Assembly (NCBI GenBank): GCA_946479035.1
Contig: CAMLDW010000006.1
Span: 1 to 64,000, forward strand
Reading direction: 5' to 3'
DNA from: an uncultured Chthonomonadaceae bacterium
GTDB lineage: Bacteria; Armatimonadota; Fimbriimonadia; Fimbriimonadales; Fimbriimonadaceae
Length of the DNA: 64,000 nucleotides
In this document: positions 57,479 through 64,000 of the stretch, in pieces
Numbering within the stretch: the stretch's first letter is position 1
Layout of the letters: each line of letters begins with the position of its first letter
Translations under genes and position numbers: made by a program
The notes under the pieces: generated by a model
What the model saw: only the letters and a program-made list of their open reading frames with translations
Database searches by the model: none
Told to the model about the DNA's origin: nothing

Positions 57479-58842
57479 AGCTCGCAGGAACGCGTGTCGC
57501 TGTCGCGGGGATGGCCAAGTCGGGGCTCTCCGTCGCCCACGCAGTGCAGGCGCTCGGCGGGAAGGCGACCGTGTTCGACCAAAAGCCCGCCGACAGCCCG
57601 GCTATTCTACAGGCGATGGACGAGCTGCACGCGATGGACGTGCAGGCGGTCCCTGGGTGGCACGGCAGGCTCGATCCCGACGAGTTCGACATGCTCGTCG
57701 TTTCTCCCGGCTTTCCGCGCAACCATCCGGCGCTCGTGGACATGGCACAGCGCGACGTGGTCGGGGAGATCGAGTTCGCGTTTCGCATTGCGAACGCGCC
57801 GATCGTCGCGATCACGGGAACGAACGGAAAGTCGACGACGACAGTCTTGACCTGGACTCTGCTCAAGGCGGCGGGGCGGGAGGCGGTCCTGTGCGGCAAC
57901 ATCGCTGGATCGGGGTATCCGGAAGTCACGCTCACCGACGCCGCGCTGACGGACGCGGACGTGCTCGTCGCAGAGGTGAGCAGCTTCCAGCTCGAGACGG
58001 TGCGCGAGTTCCGTCCGTTCGTCGCCGCGATCACCTGCGTCGCGCCGGACCACCTGGACCGCCACCCGAGCTTTGAAGACTACAAGCAGACGAAGCTGAG
58101 GCTCTTTGCGAGGATGGGCGCGACGGACGCGATCGTCATCAACCGCGACGAGGAAAGCTTGCTTCCAGGAGACTTTCCCGAAGACCCTCGCAAGGTCCGT
58201 TTTTCGCCGAGCGGATCCGGGGCGAGCAACGGGTTCACAGCGAGGTTGAACGACGAGCTCTACTTCGGCGGGCTCAAGATCGCGCGCGCGAGCCTTCCGC
58301 TCCTCGGCGAGCACAACGTCGCGAACGCGATGATGGCGTGGGAGATGGCTTGCGCGATCCTTGGTGAGCCGACTCCGGACCAGTCTGCGGCGATGCTTTC
58401 CGCCCTCATGGGGTTCAAAGGGCTCGCGAACCGGATGGAAGTGGTCGGTGAGAAGGGGGGCGTGCTCGTCATCAACAACTCAATGTGCACGAACCCCGCC
58501 GCGGTGGTCGCGAGCAGCCGCGGGCTCGACCGCCGCCAGTTGCTGATCCTTGGCGGAAACAGGAAGCAGCTCGACTTCACGCCCGTGGGGGAGTATCTGC
58601 GCGGCACCAAGCACGCCGCGTACCTTTTCGGCCCGGACACTGGGGGGCTCAACGGACAGTTAAAGGGCTCTTGGCCGTCTTTTAGTACGATGCAGGAGGC
58701 CTTCGTAGCCGCCGTGGCCAGCGCCATGCCTGGCGACGCAGTCGTGCTGATGCCGGGGTGCGCTTCGGCGGAGCCGTACGCGAACTTCCGCGAGCGCGGC
58801 GACGCGTTCCGTGAGATGGCGAAGGGGTGGATCGCGTCATGA
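57475..58842 (+). CDS. murD: UDP-MurNAc-L-alanine:D-glutamate ligase
   Basis: Adds D-Glu as the second residue of the stem peptide. The 455 residues start at TTG 57475, overlapping the mraY stop (TTGA). The N-terminal nucleotide-binding domain reads VAVAGMAKSGLSVAHAVQAL, the P-loop APIVAITGTNGKSTTTVLTW, and the conserved VLVAEVSSFQLETVREFRPF and TCVAPDHLDRHPSFEDY. The C-terminal domain has MEVVGEKGGVLVINNSMCTN where most MurD proteins have INDSKATN. That Asp-to-Asn and Lys-to-Met change is a departure worth noting. Position and overall fit leave no doubt about the family. Confidence 0.93.
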   Translation: MKLAGTRVAVAGMAKSGLSVAHAVQALGGKATVFDQKPADSPAILQAMDELHAMDVQAVPGWHGRLDPDEFDMLVVSPGFPRNHPALVDMAQRDVVGEIEFAFRIANAPIVAITGTNGKSTTTVLTWTLLKAAGREAVLCGNIAGSGYPEVTLTDAALTDADVLVAEVSSFQLETVREFRPFVAAITCVAPDHLDRHPSFEDYKQTKLRLFARMGATDAIVINRDEESLLPGDFPEDPRKVRFSPSGSGASNGFTARLNDELYFGGLKIARASLPLLGEHNVANAMMAWEMACAILGEPTPDQSAAMLSALMGFKGLANRMEVVGEKGGVLVINNSMCTNPAAVVASSRGLDRRQLLILGGNRKQLDFTPVGEYLRGTKHAAYLFGPDTGGLNGQLKGSWPSFSTMQEAFVAAVASAMPGDAVVLMPGCASAEPYANFRERGDAFREMAKGWIAS

Positions 58843-60056
58843 GGCTCCCGCGCGCCTACGCCGACCCGATCCTGTTCTGGACCTGCCTGGGCGTCTCTCT
58901 AGTCGGGCTGTTGGCGATCTGGGACGCAGGGTATGCCAGGACGGAGAGCTTGGCGATCCCGCCGGAGTTCCGTAACCAGATCGGCTACCTGGCGGCCGCG
59001 GTGCTGGTCGGGTGGGTGTGCTCGTTCGTCCCGCGCGGCTGGTGGCGGTGGCTCGCGTGGGTCGCGCTGGCGGCCAGTTTCGGAGCGCTTGCCTTGGTGC
59101 GCGTGCCAGGGATCGGCTATTCGATCGCAGGCGCACAGAGGTGGATCAAGCTAGGCAGCCTGACGATCCAGCCTTCGGAGTTCATCAAGCTCGCGGCAGT
59201 GATGTTCCTGGCGGCGACGATGGCCGCGCATGCGCCGTGGGTCGCGCCGAGGAAGGCGTTCAAGAACTTCGGCGAGCGGATCGATCGCGCCTGGGCGCCG
59301 AAACTCAAGCGCGGATTCCCGTTCCTGCTCGTTTTGGTGCTCGCAGCGATGGTCGAGCGGCAGCCGGACCTTGCAACGGCGGCGATGATCGTCGTGTGCG
59401 GCACAGGGATCATCGTCGTGGCCGGCGTCTCGCGCAAGTCCCTGGCCATTCTTGCGCTTCTGGCCGTCGTTGCGGCGGGGTTTGCGATCGTCGAGCAGCC
59501 TTATCGCCTCGAACGATTCCGCGTGCACGCTGACAGGTGGGAGTCGCAGAACCGGCTCGACGGCGGCTATCAGTCCGTCGTTTCAGAGACCGCGCTCGCT
59601 CGCGGCGGGATTCTGGGCGTCGGGATCGGCAACGGCCTCGCGAAGCAGCGCCTCCCGGCGCCGACGACGGACTTTGTGCTGACCACAGTGGGCGAAGAGA
59701 CCGGATTGCTGGGCGTGATGGTCATTGTCGTGCTGCTCGGCACCGTGACGCTGCGGCTTTTCGTGCTTTCTGCGCGCGCGCCGGACGCGTTCGGCCGCCT
59801 GGCGCTCGTCGGGATGGCAGTCTGGATCGGAGTGCAGACTTGTACGAGCATGATGATGGTAAACGGCACGCTCCCTCCGATCGGGATCCCGTTGCCGTTC
59901 GTCAGCTATGGCGGGTCGAGCCTGCTCGCGCTATGGATGGGCGTCGGTCTTTCGATGACGATGTCCGCGCAAGCGAAAACGAAAAAGGAGGTGGAACAAC
60001 CTGCGGCTGGCAGTTACGGGTGGCGGGACCGGCGGCCACGTGTTTCCCGCACTTGA
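58839..60056 (+). CDS. ftsW: FtsW, septal peptidoglycan glycosyltransferase (SEDS family)
   Basis: SEDS-family membrane protein (405 residues, about ten transmembrane helices) that polymerises lipid II with FtsI. Family signatures: SIAGAQRWIKLGSLTIQPSE followed by FIKLAAVMFLAA, ERQPDLATAAMIVVCGTGII with the catalytic aspartate, SETALARGGILGVGIGNGLA, FVLTTVGEETGLLGVMVIVV, and ending PIGIPLPFVSYGGSSLLAL. The ATG at 58839 overlaps the murD stop (ATGA). Its 3' end overlaps the proposed murG start by 56 bp, an unusually long overlap for this cluster. Confidence 0.95.
   Translation: MRLPRAYADPILFWTCLGVSLVGLLAIWDAGYARTESLAIPPEFRNQIGYLAAAVLVGWVCSFVPRGWWRWLAWVALAASFGALALVRVPGIGYSIAGAQRWIKLGSLTIQPSEFIKLAAVMFLAATMAAHAPWVAPRKAFKNFGERIDRAWAPKLKRGFPFLLVLVLAAMVERQPDLATAAMIVVCGTGIIVVAGVSRKSLAILALLAVVAAGFAIVEQPYRLERFRVHADRWESQNRLDGGYQSVVSETALARGGILGVGIGNGLAKQRLPAPTTDFVLTTVGEETGLLGVMVIVVLLGTVTLRLFVLSARAPDAFGRLALVGMAVWIGVQTCTSMMMVNGTLPPIGIPLPFVSYGGSSLLALWMGVGLSMTMSAQAKTKKEVEQPAAGSYGWRDRRPRVSRT
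59985..59992 (+). promoter_or_regulatory. strong Shine-Dalgarno sequence deciding the murG start
   Basis: AAGGAGGT, fully complementary to the 16S rRNA 3' end consensus, eight bases before CTG 60001, within the ftsW coding region. It is the best ribosome-binding site in the dcw cluster. Confidence 0.8.
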
Positions 60057-61092
60057 GGTCGCCGAGCAGGCGCGCGCAGCAGGCTGGGAGGTCGCCTACT
60101 TCGGCTCGCTGCGCGGGATCGAAGGGAAGTCCTGCCAAAAGGCGGGCGTCCCCTTCCATGGCCTGCCCTCGGAGCCGCTCTACCGGCTCTACACGCCGCG
60201 CGGTGTGCGCGCGGCGTGGCGGCTGCTGCGCGCGCGGCGGTCTGCGGTGCGCCTGCTCATGCAGTTCGGGCCGCACGCGCTGTTCTCTACAGGCGGATAC
60301 GCGTCCGCGCCTGTCGCTTCGGCGGCGAGGTCGCTGGGCGTGCCGTATGTGATCCACGAACAGAACACCGTGCCGGGCCGCACGAACCGCATGCTCGCGA
60401 ACGGTGCGTTCCGCGTGTGCACGGTGTTCGAGTCCTCAGCGCGCTTCTTCCCGCATGCGCGTACGGTGCTGACCGGGATTCCCATCCGCAAGGAGCTGCG
60501 CGCGAGCGCGCAGGGCGTCCTGCCGCTCACGCATTCGCTGGAGAAGGCCGCGCCGATCGTCCTGGTGATGGGCGGTTCGCAGGGCAGCGAGGCGATCAAC
60601 GACATCGCGCTGGCGACGGCGGTGCGCATGGCCTCGACGCCGGTGCAGTGGGTGCACGTGACCGGCGCTAAGCTGTTCGAGCGGACCGTCGCGAGCAAGG
60701 ACAAGATGGCGGTGCGAGCCGACTACACGATCAAGGCGTACCTGGACGCGGCGGAGATGGCCTCGGCGCTCTTTTCCTGTTCTCTGGCTGTGTGCCGGAG
60801 CGGCGCAGGGACGCTCGCCGAACTCGCCGCGTTCCGCAAGCCTTCGATCCTAGTGCCATACCCTCTGGCGTTCGGGGACCACCAGCGGTTCAACGCGCTC
60901 GAGTTCGAGAAGATGGGCGCGGCCGAGCTGCTCTTGCAGGCCGAACTCCGGGCAAACGCCCTGGAGTCCAGGATAGAAGGGTGGCTGGGGGACGGTGCGC
61001 GGTGCGAGCGGGCTGCCGCGAGCCTGGCGGCGTGGGACAAGCCCGACGCGGCAAGGCGTATATTGGGAATCCTAGAGGAGGCCGCCCAATGA
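60001..61092 (+). CDS. murG: MurG, lipid II-forming GlcNAc transferase, with CTG start
   Basis: Adds GlcNAc to lipid I. The family begins with a glycine-rich UDP/lipid loop, seen here as LRLAVTGGGTGGHVFPALEV. To include that loop translation must begin before 60040. In frame from the preceding stop at 59956 there is no ATG, GTG or TTG until the GTG at 60040, which lies after the loop. The only good candidate is CTG at 60001, eight bases after a perfect AGGAGGT. From there the protein is 363 residues. Further motifs: YVIHEQNTVPGRTNRMLAN, LVMGGSQGSEAINDIAL, VCRSGAGTLAELAAFRKPSI and LVPYPLAFGDHQRFNALEF. Confidence 0.93.
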   Translation: MRLAVTGGGTGGHVFPALEVAEQARAAGWEVAYFGSLRGIEGKSCQKAGVPFHGLPSEPLYRLYTPRGVRAAWRLLRARRSAVRLLMQFGPHALFSTGGYASAPVASAARSLGVPYVIHEQNTVPGRTNRMLANGAFRVCTVFESSARFFPHARTVLTGIPIRKELRASAQGVLPLTHSLEKAAPIVLVMGGSQGSEAINDIALATAVRMASTPVQWVHVTGAKLFERTVASKDKMAVRADYTIKAYLDAAEMASALFSCSLAVCRSGAGTLAELAAFRKPSILVPYPLAFGDHQRFNALEFEKMGAAELLLQAELRANALESRIEGWLGDGARCERAAASLAAWDKPDAARRILGILEEAAQ

Positions 61093-63380
61093 GGACGCCG
61101 CACGAGATCGCGACCGCGTTCAACGACCGTTCCGAGCTGGACGGGCGGCGTTCGTTCGTGCTGGTCGGGATCGGCGGCGCGGGGATGAGCGGAGTGGCCC
61201 GGATGCTCGCCCATCGCGGGTTTAGGGTGAAGGGGACGGACCTTGTGGACTCGCGCGTCGTCGGAGAACTGCGAGCACTGGGCGTCGAGGTGCGGACCGG
61301 GCACACCGCCGAGGTCGTGTGCGACGGCGACGCGGTGGTCGTGTCGGACGCGGTTCCTTTGGCCACATCACCCGAGGTGCGGCGCGCGCGCGAGCTGGGC
61401 TGCCCCGTGTTCCGTCGGTCGCAGGCACTGGGCTGGCTGCTCAAGGACAAAAAGCTGGTCGCAGTGACGGGCACGCACGGCAAGACGACAACGACCGGGA
61501 TGATCGGAGCCGGGCTGCTCGCCGCCGGGTTGGACCCGACGATCGTCGTGGGCGCGGAGGTGCCACAGTTCGGAGGGTCGGTGGTGGAGGGGAAGGGGGA
61601 GTGGGCGGTGGTGGAGGCCTGCGAGGCGTACGACTCGCTGCACGACTTCGACCCGACTATCGTGGTTCTGACGAACCTCGAGCTGGACCATGTGGACTTT
61701 CACGGGAGCTGGGAGAACCTGAAGGGTTCAGTTACTCGTTTCGTCTCCAAATTGCCCAAGGATGGCGAGCTTGTGTTCCATCGTGCTGACAAAGGTTCGC
61801 TGGAAGTGGCCGCCGCTGTTGGAAGACAGCAGCGCTACTCGGACGCCGCAAACGACAAGGCCACGGTTGCTTTGGAGCATATCGTGACAGGCGGAGAGCA
61901 CAATCGCGACAATGCTCTGTTAGCCATGACCGCCCTCGACGCGGTTTTCCAGATGGGGTCTCCGAAGTTCGAAGAGGTTATTCGACTCAGGGGTGCCGGG
62001 TTCCGCGCGGTGTATGAGTTTCGCGGCGCGGAGCGGCGGTTGCAGGTGCTGCAGTCCGGCGACATCGAGGTCGTCGACGACTACGCGCACCACCCGACTG
62101 AGATCCGCGCGAGCATCCAAGCGCTAAGGGAGAAGTATCCGGACAGGCGGCTCGTCATCGTGTACCAGCCGCACCTCTATTCGCGCACAAAGGGCCTCAT
62201 GAAGGAGTTCGCGAGCGCGCTCGACGGAGCCGACCACGTTTTCCTCACCGACATCTACCCGGCCCGCGAGGACCCGGTTCCGGGCGTCAGCAGCCTGCGA
62301 ATCGCCGAGCTAATGGAGTCTCCCGTCAGCTACGTACCTAGCCGCCACCTGCTCCCAAGAATGGTCAAAAAGCTCGCGAGGGAGGGCGACGTGGTGGTGG
62401 GCATGGGCGCAGGCAGCATCGAGAGCTTCGCCCCCGACTTTATCCAAGAGCTGCAACGCAAAGGCAACAAGATCGCGGTCGTGTACGGCGGCGACAGCGC
62501 CGAAAGGGAAGTGAGCATCCATAGCGGGCGAGAGGTCTTCAATGCTCTTTTGGAGCTCGGCTACGATGCGTTCCTGATCGATGTCACAGACATGCTCCTG
62601 AGCAAGGGGTTTACAGGGCACATGAAGGGAACCGACCGGCCCGACCTCGCGTTCCTGTGCGTCCACGGCACGCACGCGGAGGACGGCGCGATCCAGGGCT
62701 TTTTCGAGCTGCTCCACATCCCTTACACCGGCAGCGGGGTGCAGGCGAGCGCGATCGCGATGGACAAGGCGCTCACCAAACAGGTGCTGGAAGCCTGCGG
62801 CCTCCCGACGCCGAAAGGCGTAAAGTGGCACAAGAGCGAGCCGAGGCCGAAGCTCCCAAAGCTGCCCGTGATCGTCAAACCGAACGCGCAGGGCTCGACC
62901 GTCGGCCTGAGCTTCGTCGAGAAGGAGGACCAGCTCGAAAGGGCCATCAGGACCGCGTTCGCTTACGACGACGCCGTGCTGCTCGAAGAGTGGGTGAAGG
63001 GAACTGAGATCTCTGTACCGGTTGCAGGGGACCAAGCGCTCCCGGCCGTCGAGATCGTGCCAGCCAGCGGTCGCTACGACTTCGAGGCCAAGTACACGCC
63101 CGGCGCGACGGAAGAGGTCTGCCCGGCCAGAATCAGCAAAAAAGACGAGAAGTCTGCGGCCGAGCTTGCCCTCAAGGCGCACCGCGCGCTCGGCTGCCGA
63201 GGCGTGACGCGCACGGACATGATCGTGGCCAAAGATAGGACCGTCGTGCTCGAAGTCAACACCCTCCCCGGCATGACCGCGACGAGCCTCGTGCCAAAAA
63301 GCGCTCGGACCCACGGCTGGAGCTTCAACGACCTCGTCAAATGGATGACAGAAGATGCCCTCAAGGCCGCGGCGGACTAG
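61089..63380 (+). CDS. murC-ddl: fused UDP-MurNAc:L-alanine ligase (MurC) and D-Ala-D-Ala ligase (Ddl)
   Basis: One 763-residue frame carries two complete enzymes. MurC (about 1-456): FVLVGIGGAGMSGVARMLAH, the P-loop VAVTGTHGKTTTTGMIGAGL, VLTNLELDHVDFHGSWEN and VVDDYAHHPTEIRASIQALR. Ddl (about 457-763): KIAVVYGGDSAEREVSIHSG, the ATP-grasp PVIVKPNAQGSTVGLSFVEK, and VVLEVNTLPGMTATSLVPKS. The join (IQELQRKGNKIAVVYGG) has essentially no linker. Fusing the first and the D-Ala-D-Ala steps may keep the products in balance; similar MurC-Ddl fusions are known in chlamydiae. murB, common between these genes elsewhere, is missing. The start overlaps the murG stop as ATGA. Confidence 0.97.
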   Translation: MRTPHEIATAFNDRSELDGRRSFVLVGIGGAGMSGVARMLAHRGFRVKGTDLVDSRVVGELRALGVEVRTGHTAEVVCDGDAVVVSDAVPLATSPEVRRARELGCPVFRRSQALGWLLKDKKLVAVTGTHGKTTTTGMIGAGLLAAGLDPTIVVGAEVPQFGGSVVEGKGEWAVVEACEAYDSLHDFDPTIVVLTNLELDHVDFHGSWENLKGSVTRFVSKLPKDGELVFHRADKGSLEVAAAVGRQQRYSDAANDKATVALEHIVTGGEHNRDNALLAMTALDAVFQMGSPKFEEVIRLRGAGFRAVYEFRGAERRLQVLQSGDIEVVDDYAHHPTEIRASIQALREKYPDRRLVIVYQPHLYSRTKGLMKEFASALDGADHVFLTDIYPAREDPVPGVSSLRIAELMESPVSYVPSRHLLPRMVKKLAREGDVVVGMGAGSIESFAPDFIQELQRKGNKIAVVYGGDSAEREVSIHSGREVFNALLELGYDAFLIDVTDMLLSKGFTGHMKGTDRPDLAFLCVHGTHAEDGAIQGFFELLHIPYTGSGVQASAIAMDKALTKQVLEACGLPTPKGVKWHKSEPRPKLPKLPVIVKPNAQGSTVGLSFVEKEDQLERAIRTAFAYDDAVLLEEWVKGTEISVPVAGDQALPAVEIVPASGRYDFEAKYTPGATEEVCPARISKKDEKSAAELALKAHRALGCRGVTRTDMIVAKDRTVVLEVNTLPGMTATSLVPKSARTHGWSFNDLVKWMTEDALKAAAD

Positions 63381-64000
63381 GAAGAAGCGAAGGAAGATCT
63401 GGGATCCTCACAAAGACTGGTCGCCGGGGCTTTGGGGGGCGCTGGGGCTCAACCTCCTGCTCGGCCTCACCTTGAGCCCTGTGACCGCCCTACAGCGCGT
63501 CCGGGTCGTCGGGGCCGCTGGCTACGACCAGGCCAGGATCAGGCGCATCCTGGGCACGCTATTGGGCCGGCCCTGCCTGCGGACGGACAGAGACCAGGTA
63601 CAGAGCGCGATGCTCGAGAACCTGGCGGTCGAAGACGCCGACTTCCGCACCAACCTCTTCGGGCGCGGCGTGCTGCGGCTGTCTTACAAGCGGCCGGTCG
63701 CGGCCCTGGCGGGGCAGGACCGGACATACCTCTCCTCGCGCGGCGCGGCGTTCAGCTGTCCGGACGCGCCTGTGCTCCATATCTCTGTGGAGCCGCCTGT
63801 CGCTGTAGGCGCGGTGAATCTCGCGGCATTTGGTGCATGGCGCTCGGGGCTCGCAGCCCGAATGTGCGAAAATATCTCAGGACGGCTGCCGGACAGGGTT
63901 TGGAGGTTGGTCGTGTCGAACAGCGGCTTCGTGACGCTCGTGCCGGACGCGGGCGGCACGGTCGAGTTCGGATCGTTCGACGACATGGACAGGAAGATCC
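63355..64000 (+). CDS. ftsQ: FtsQ/DivIB-type cell division protein, N-terminal part (cut by window end)
   Basis: The frame opens at ATG 63355, 26 bp inside the end of murC-ddl, and is still open at the window edge (215 residues seen). A very basic cytoplasmic N-terminus (MPSRPRRTRKKRRKIWDPHK) is followed by a transmembrane helix (about 27-45, GLWGALGLNLLLGLTLSPVT). A POTRA-like domain comes next, with LQRVRVVGAAGYDQARIRRI, and a beta domain containing FRTNLFGRGVLRLSYKRPVA. Position after ddl and this topology are those of FtsQ, which links early and late divisome proteins. Sequence divergence is high, as usual for the family. Confidence 0.88.
   Translation, partial: MPSRPRRTRKKRRKIWDPHKDWSPGLWGALGLNLLLGLTLSPVTALQRVRVVGAAGYDQARIRRILGTLLGRPCLRTDRDQVQSAMLENLAVEDADFRTNLFGRGVLRLSYKRPVAALAGQDRTYLSSRGAAFSCPDAPVLHISVEPPVAVGAVNLAAFGAWRSGLAARMCENISGRLPDRVWRLVVSNSGFVTLVPDAGGTVEFGSFDDMDRKI

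Noticed and set aside
60040..61092. murG starting at the GTG at 60040
   Set aside because: This would remove the conserved glycine-rich loop encoded just upstream and ignores the perfect ribosome-binding site at 59985-59992.
1..64000. tRNA, rRNA, CRISPR arrays, phage or transposase genes
   Set aside because: I looked for tRNA T-loops with CCA-type ends, rRNA cores, regularly spaced repeats with unique spacers, and transposase or integrase motifs, and found none I could support.

Overview
The window is one contiguous piece of a GC-rich bacterial chromosome, densely coded on both strands, with no rRNA, tRNA, CRISPR array or transposase that I can see. The gene content suggests a Gram-negative-type heterotroph: a division/cell-wall (dcw) cluster with a MurE carrying the DNPR motif of meso-diaminopimelate-adding enzymes, a large putative outer-membrane barrel protein, futalosine-pathway menaquinone synthesis (mqnD), a PEP-CTERM-tagged secreted protease, and many short, overlapping operons. 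Together with frequent TTG/GTG starts and apparently leaderless transcripts this fits the Armatimonadota (Fimbriimonadia-like) best. That placement is inference from gene content, not a database result.

Layout. 1-13 kb: the N-terminal half of pyruvate phosphate dikinase, ribosomal protein L31, a PLP-dependent sulfur amino acid lyase, mqnD with an odd palindromic in-frame insertion, a three-gene minus-strand operon (FAH-family hydrolase, M16 peptidase, GAF/HisKA_2 sensor kinase) divergent from a CheY-like regulator, phenylalanine hydroxylase and a 2-oxoacid dehydrogenase E2. 13-25 kb: ilvC, a YgjP-like metallopeptidase, a TPR protein, a nitrilase-family hydrolase, trpA, an ECF sigma factor with a membrane anti-sigma/DUF4349 fusion, stand-alone rpsD, a TlpA-like thioredoxin protein, an HD-GYP protein, and hom overlapping accB. 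25-36 kb: pirin, glyoxalase-fold protein, L-rhamnose isomerase, a TPR protein, an aspartase/fumarase family enzyme, a hicAB toxin-antitoxin pair bracketed by a 56-bp duplication of the end of that enzyme gene, an 850-bp non-coding block packed with hairpins and repeats, and an enoyl-CoA hydratase plus biotin carboxylase pair. 36-50 kb: a Dus / proline dehydrogenase / cyclic-nucleotide-binding operon, the PEP-CTERM protease, a Gfo/Idh/MocA oxidoreductase, the 1169-residue repeat-bearing barrel protein facing a 917-residue secreted protein, and an ABC exporter.

50-64 kb is the dcw cluster: mraZ-rsmH-ftsL-ftsI-murE-murF-mraY-murD-ftsW-murG-(murC-ddl fusion)-ftsQ (cut by the window end). Almost every junction from rsmH onward is a stop/start overlap, so the cluster is probably one translationally coupled operon. 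It makes the UDP-MurNAc-pentapeptide (MurC, D, E, F, Ddl), lipid I and II (MraY, MurG) and the divisome synthase (FtsW/FtsI with FtsL/FtsQ). murB, often found between murC and ddl, is absent here because the two genes are joined head to tail.

The most unusual features are the hicAB unit framed by the 56-bp gene-end duplication, five 11-bp direct repeats at exact 11-bp spacing upstream of the aspartase/fumarase gene, a recurring -10-like hexamer placed exactly 12 nt before start codons (implying leaderless mRNAs), a ~105-bp palindrome inserted in frame in mqnD, the CTG start of murG, and the internally repeated 1169-residue protein.
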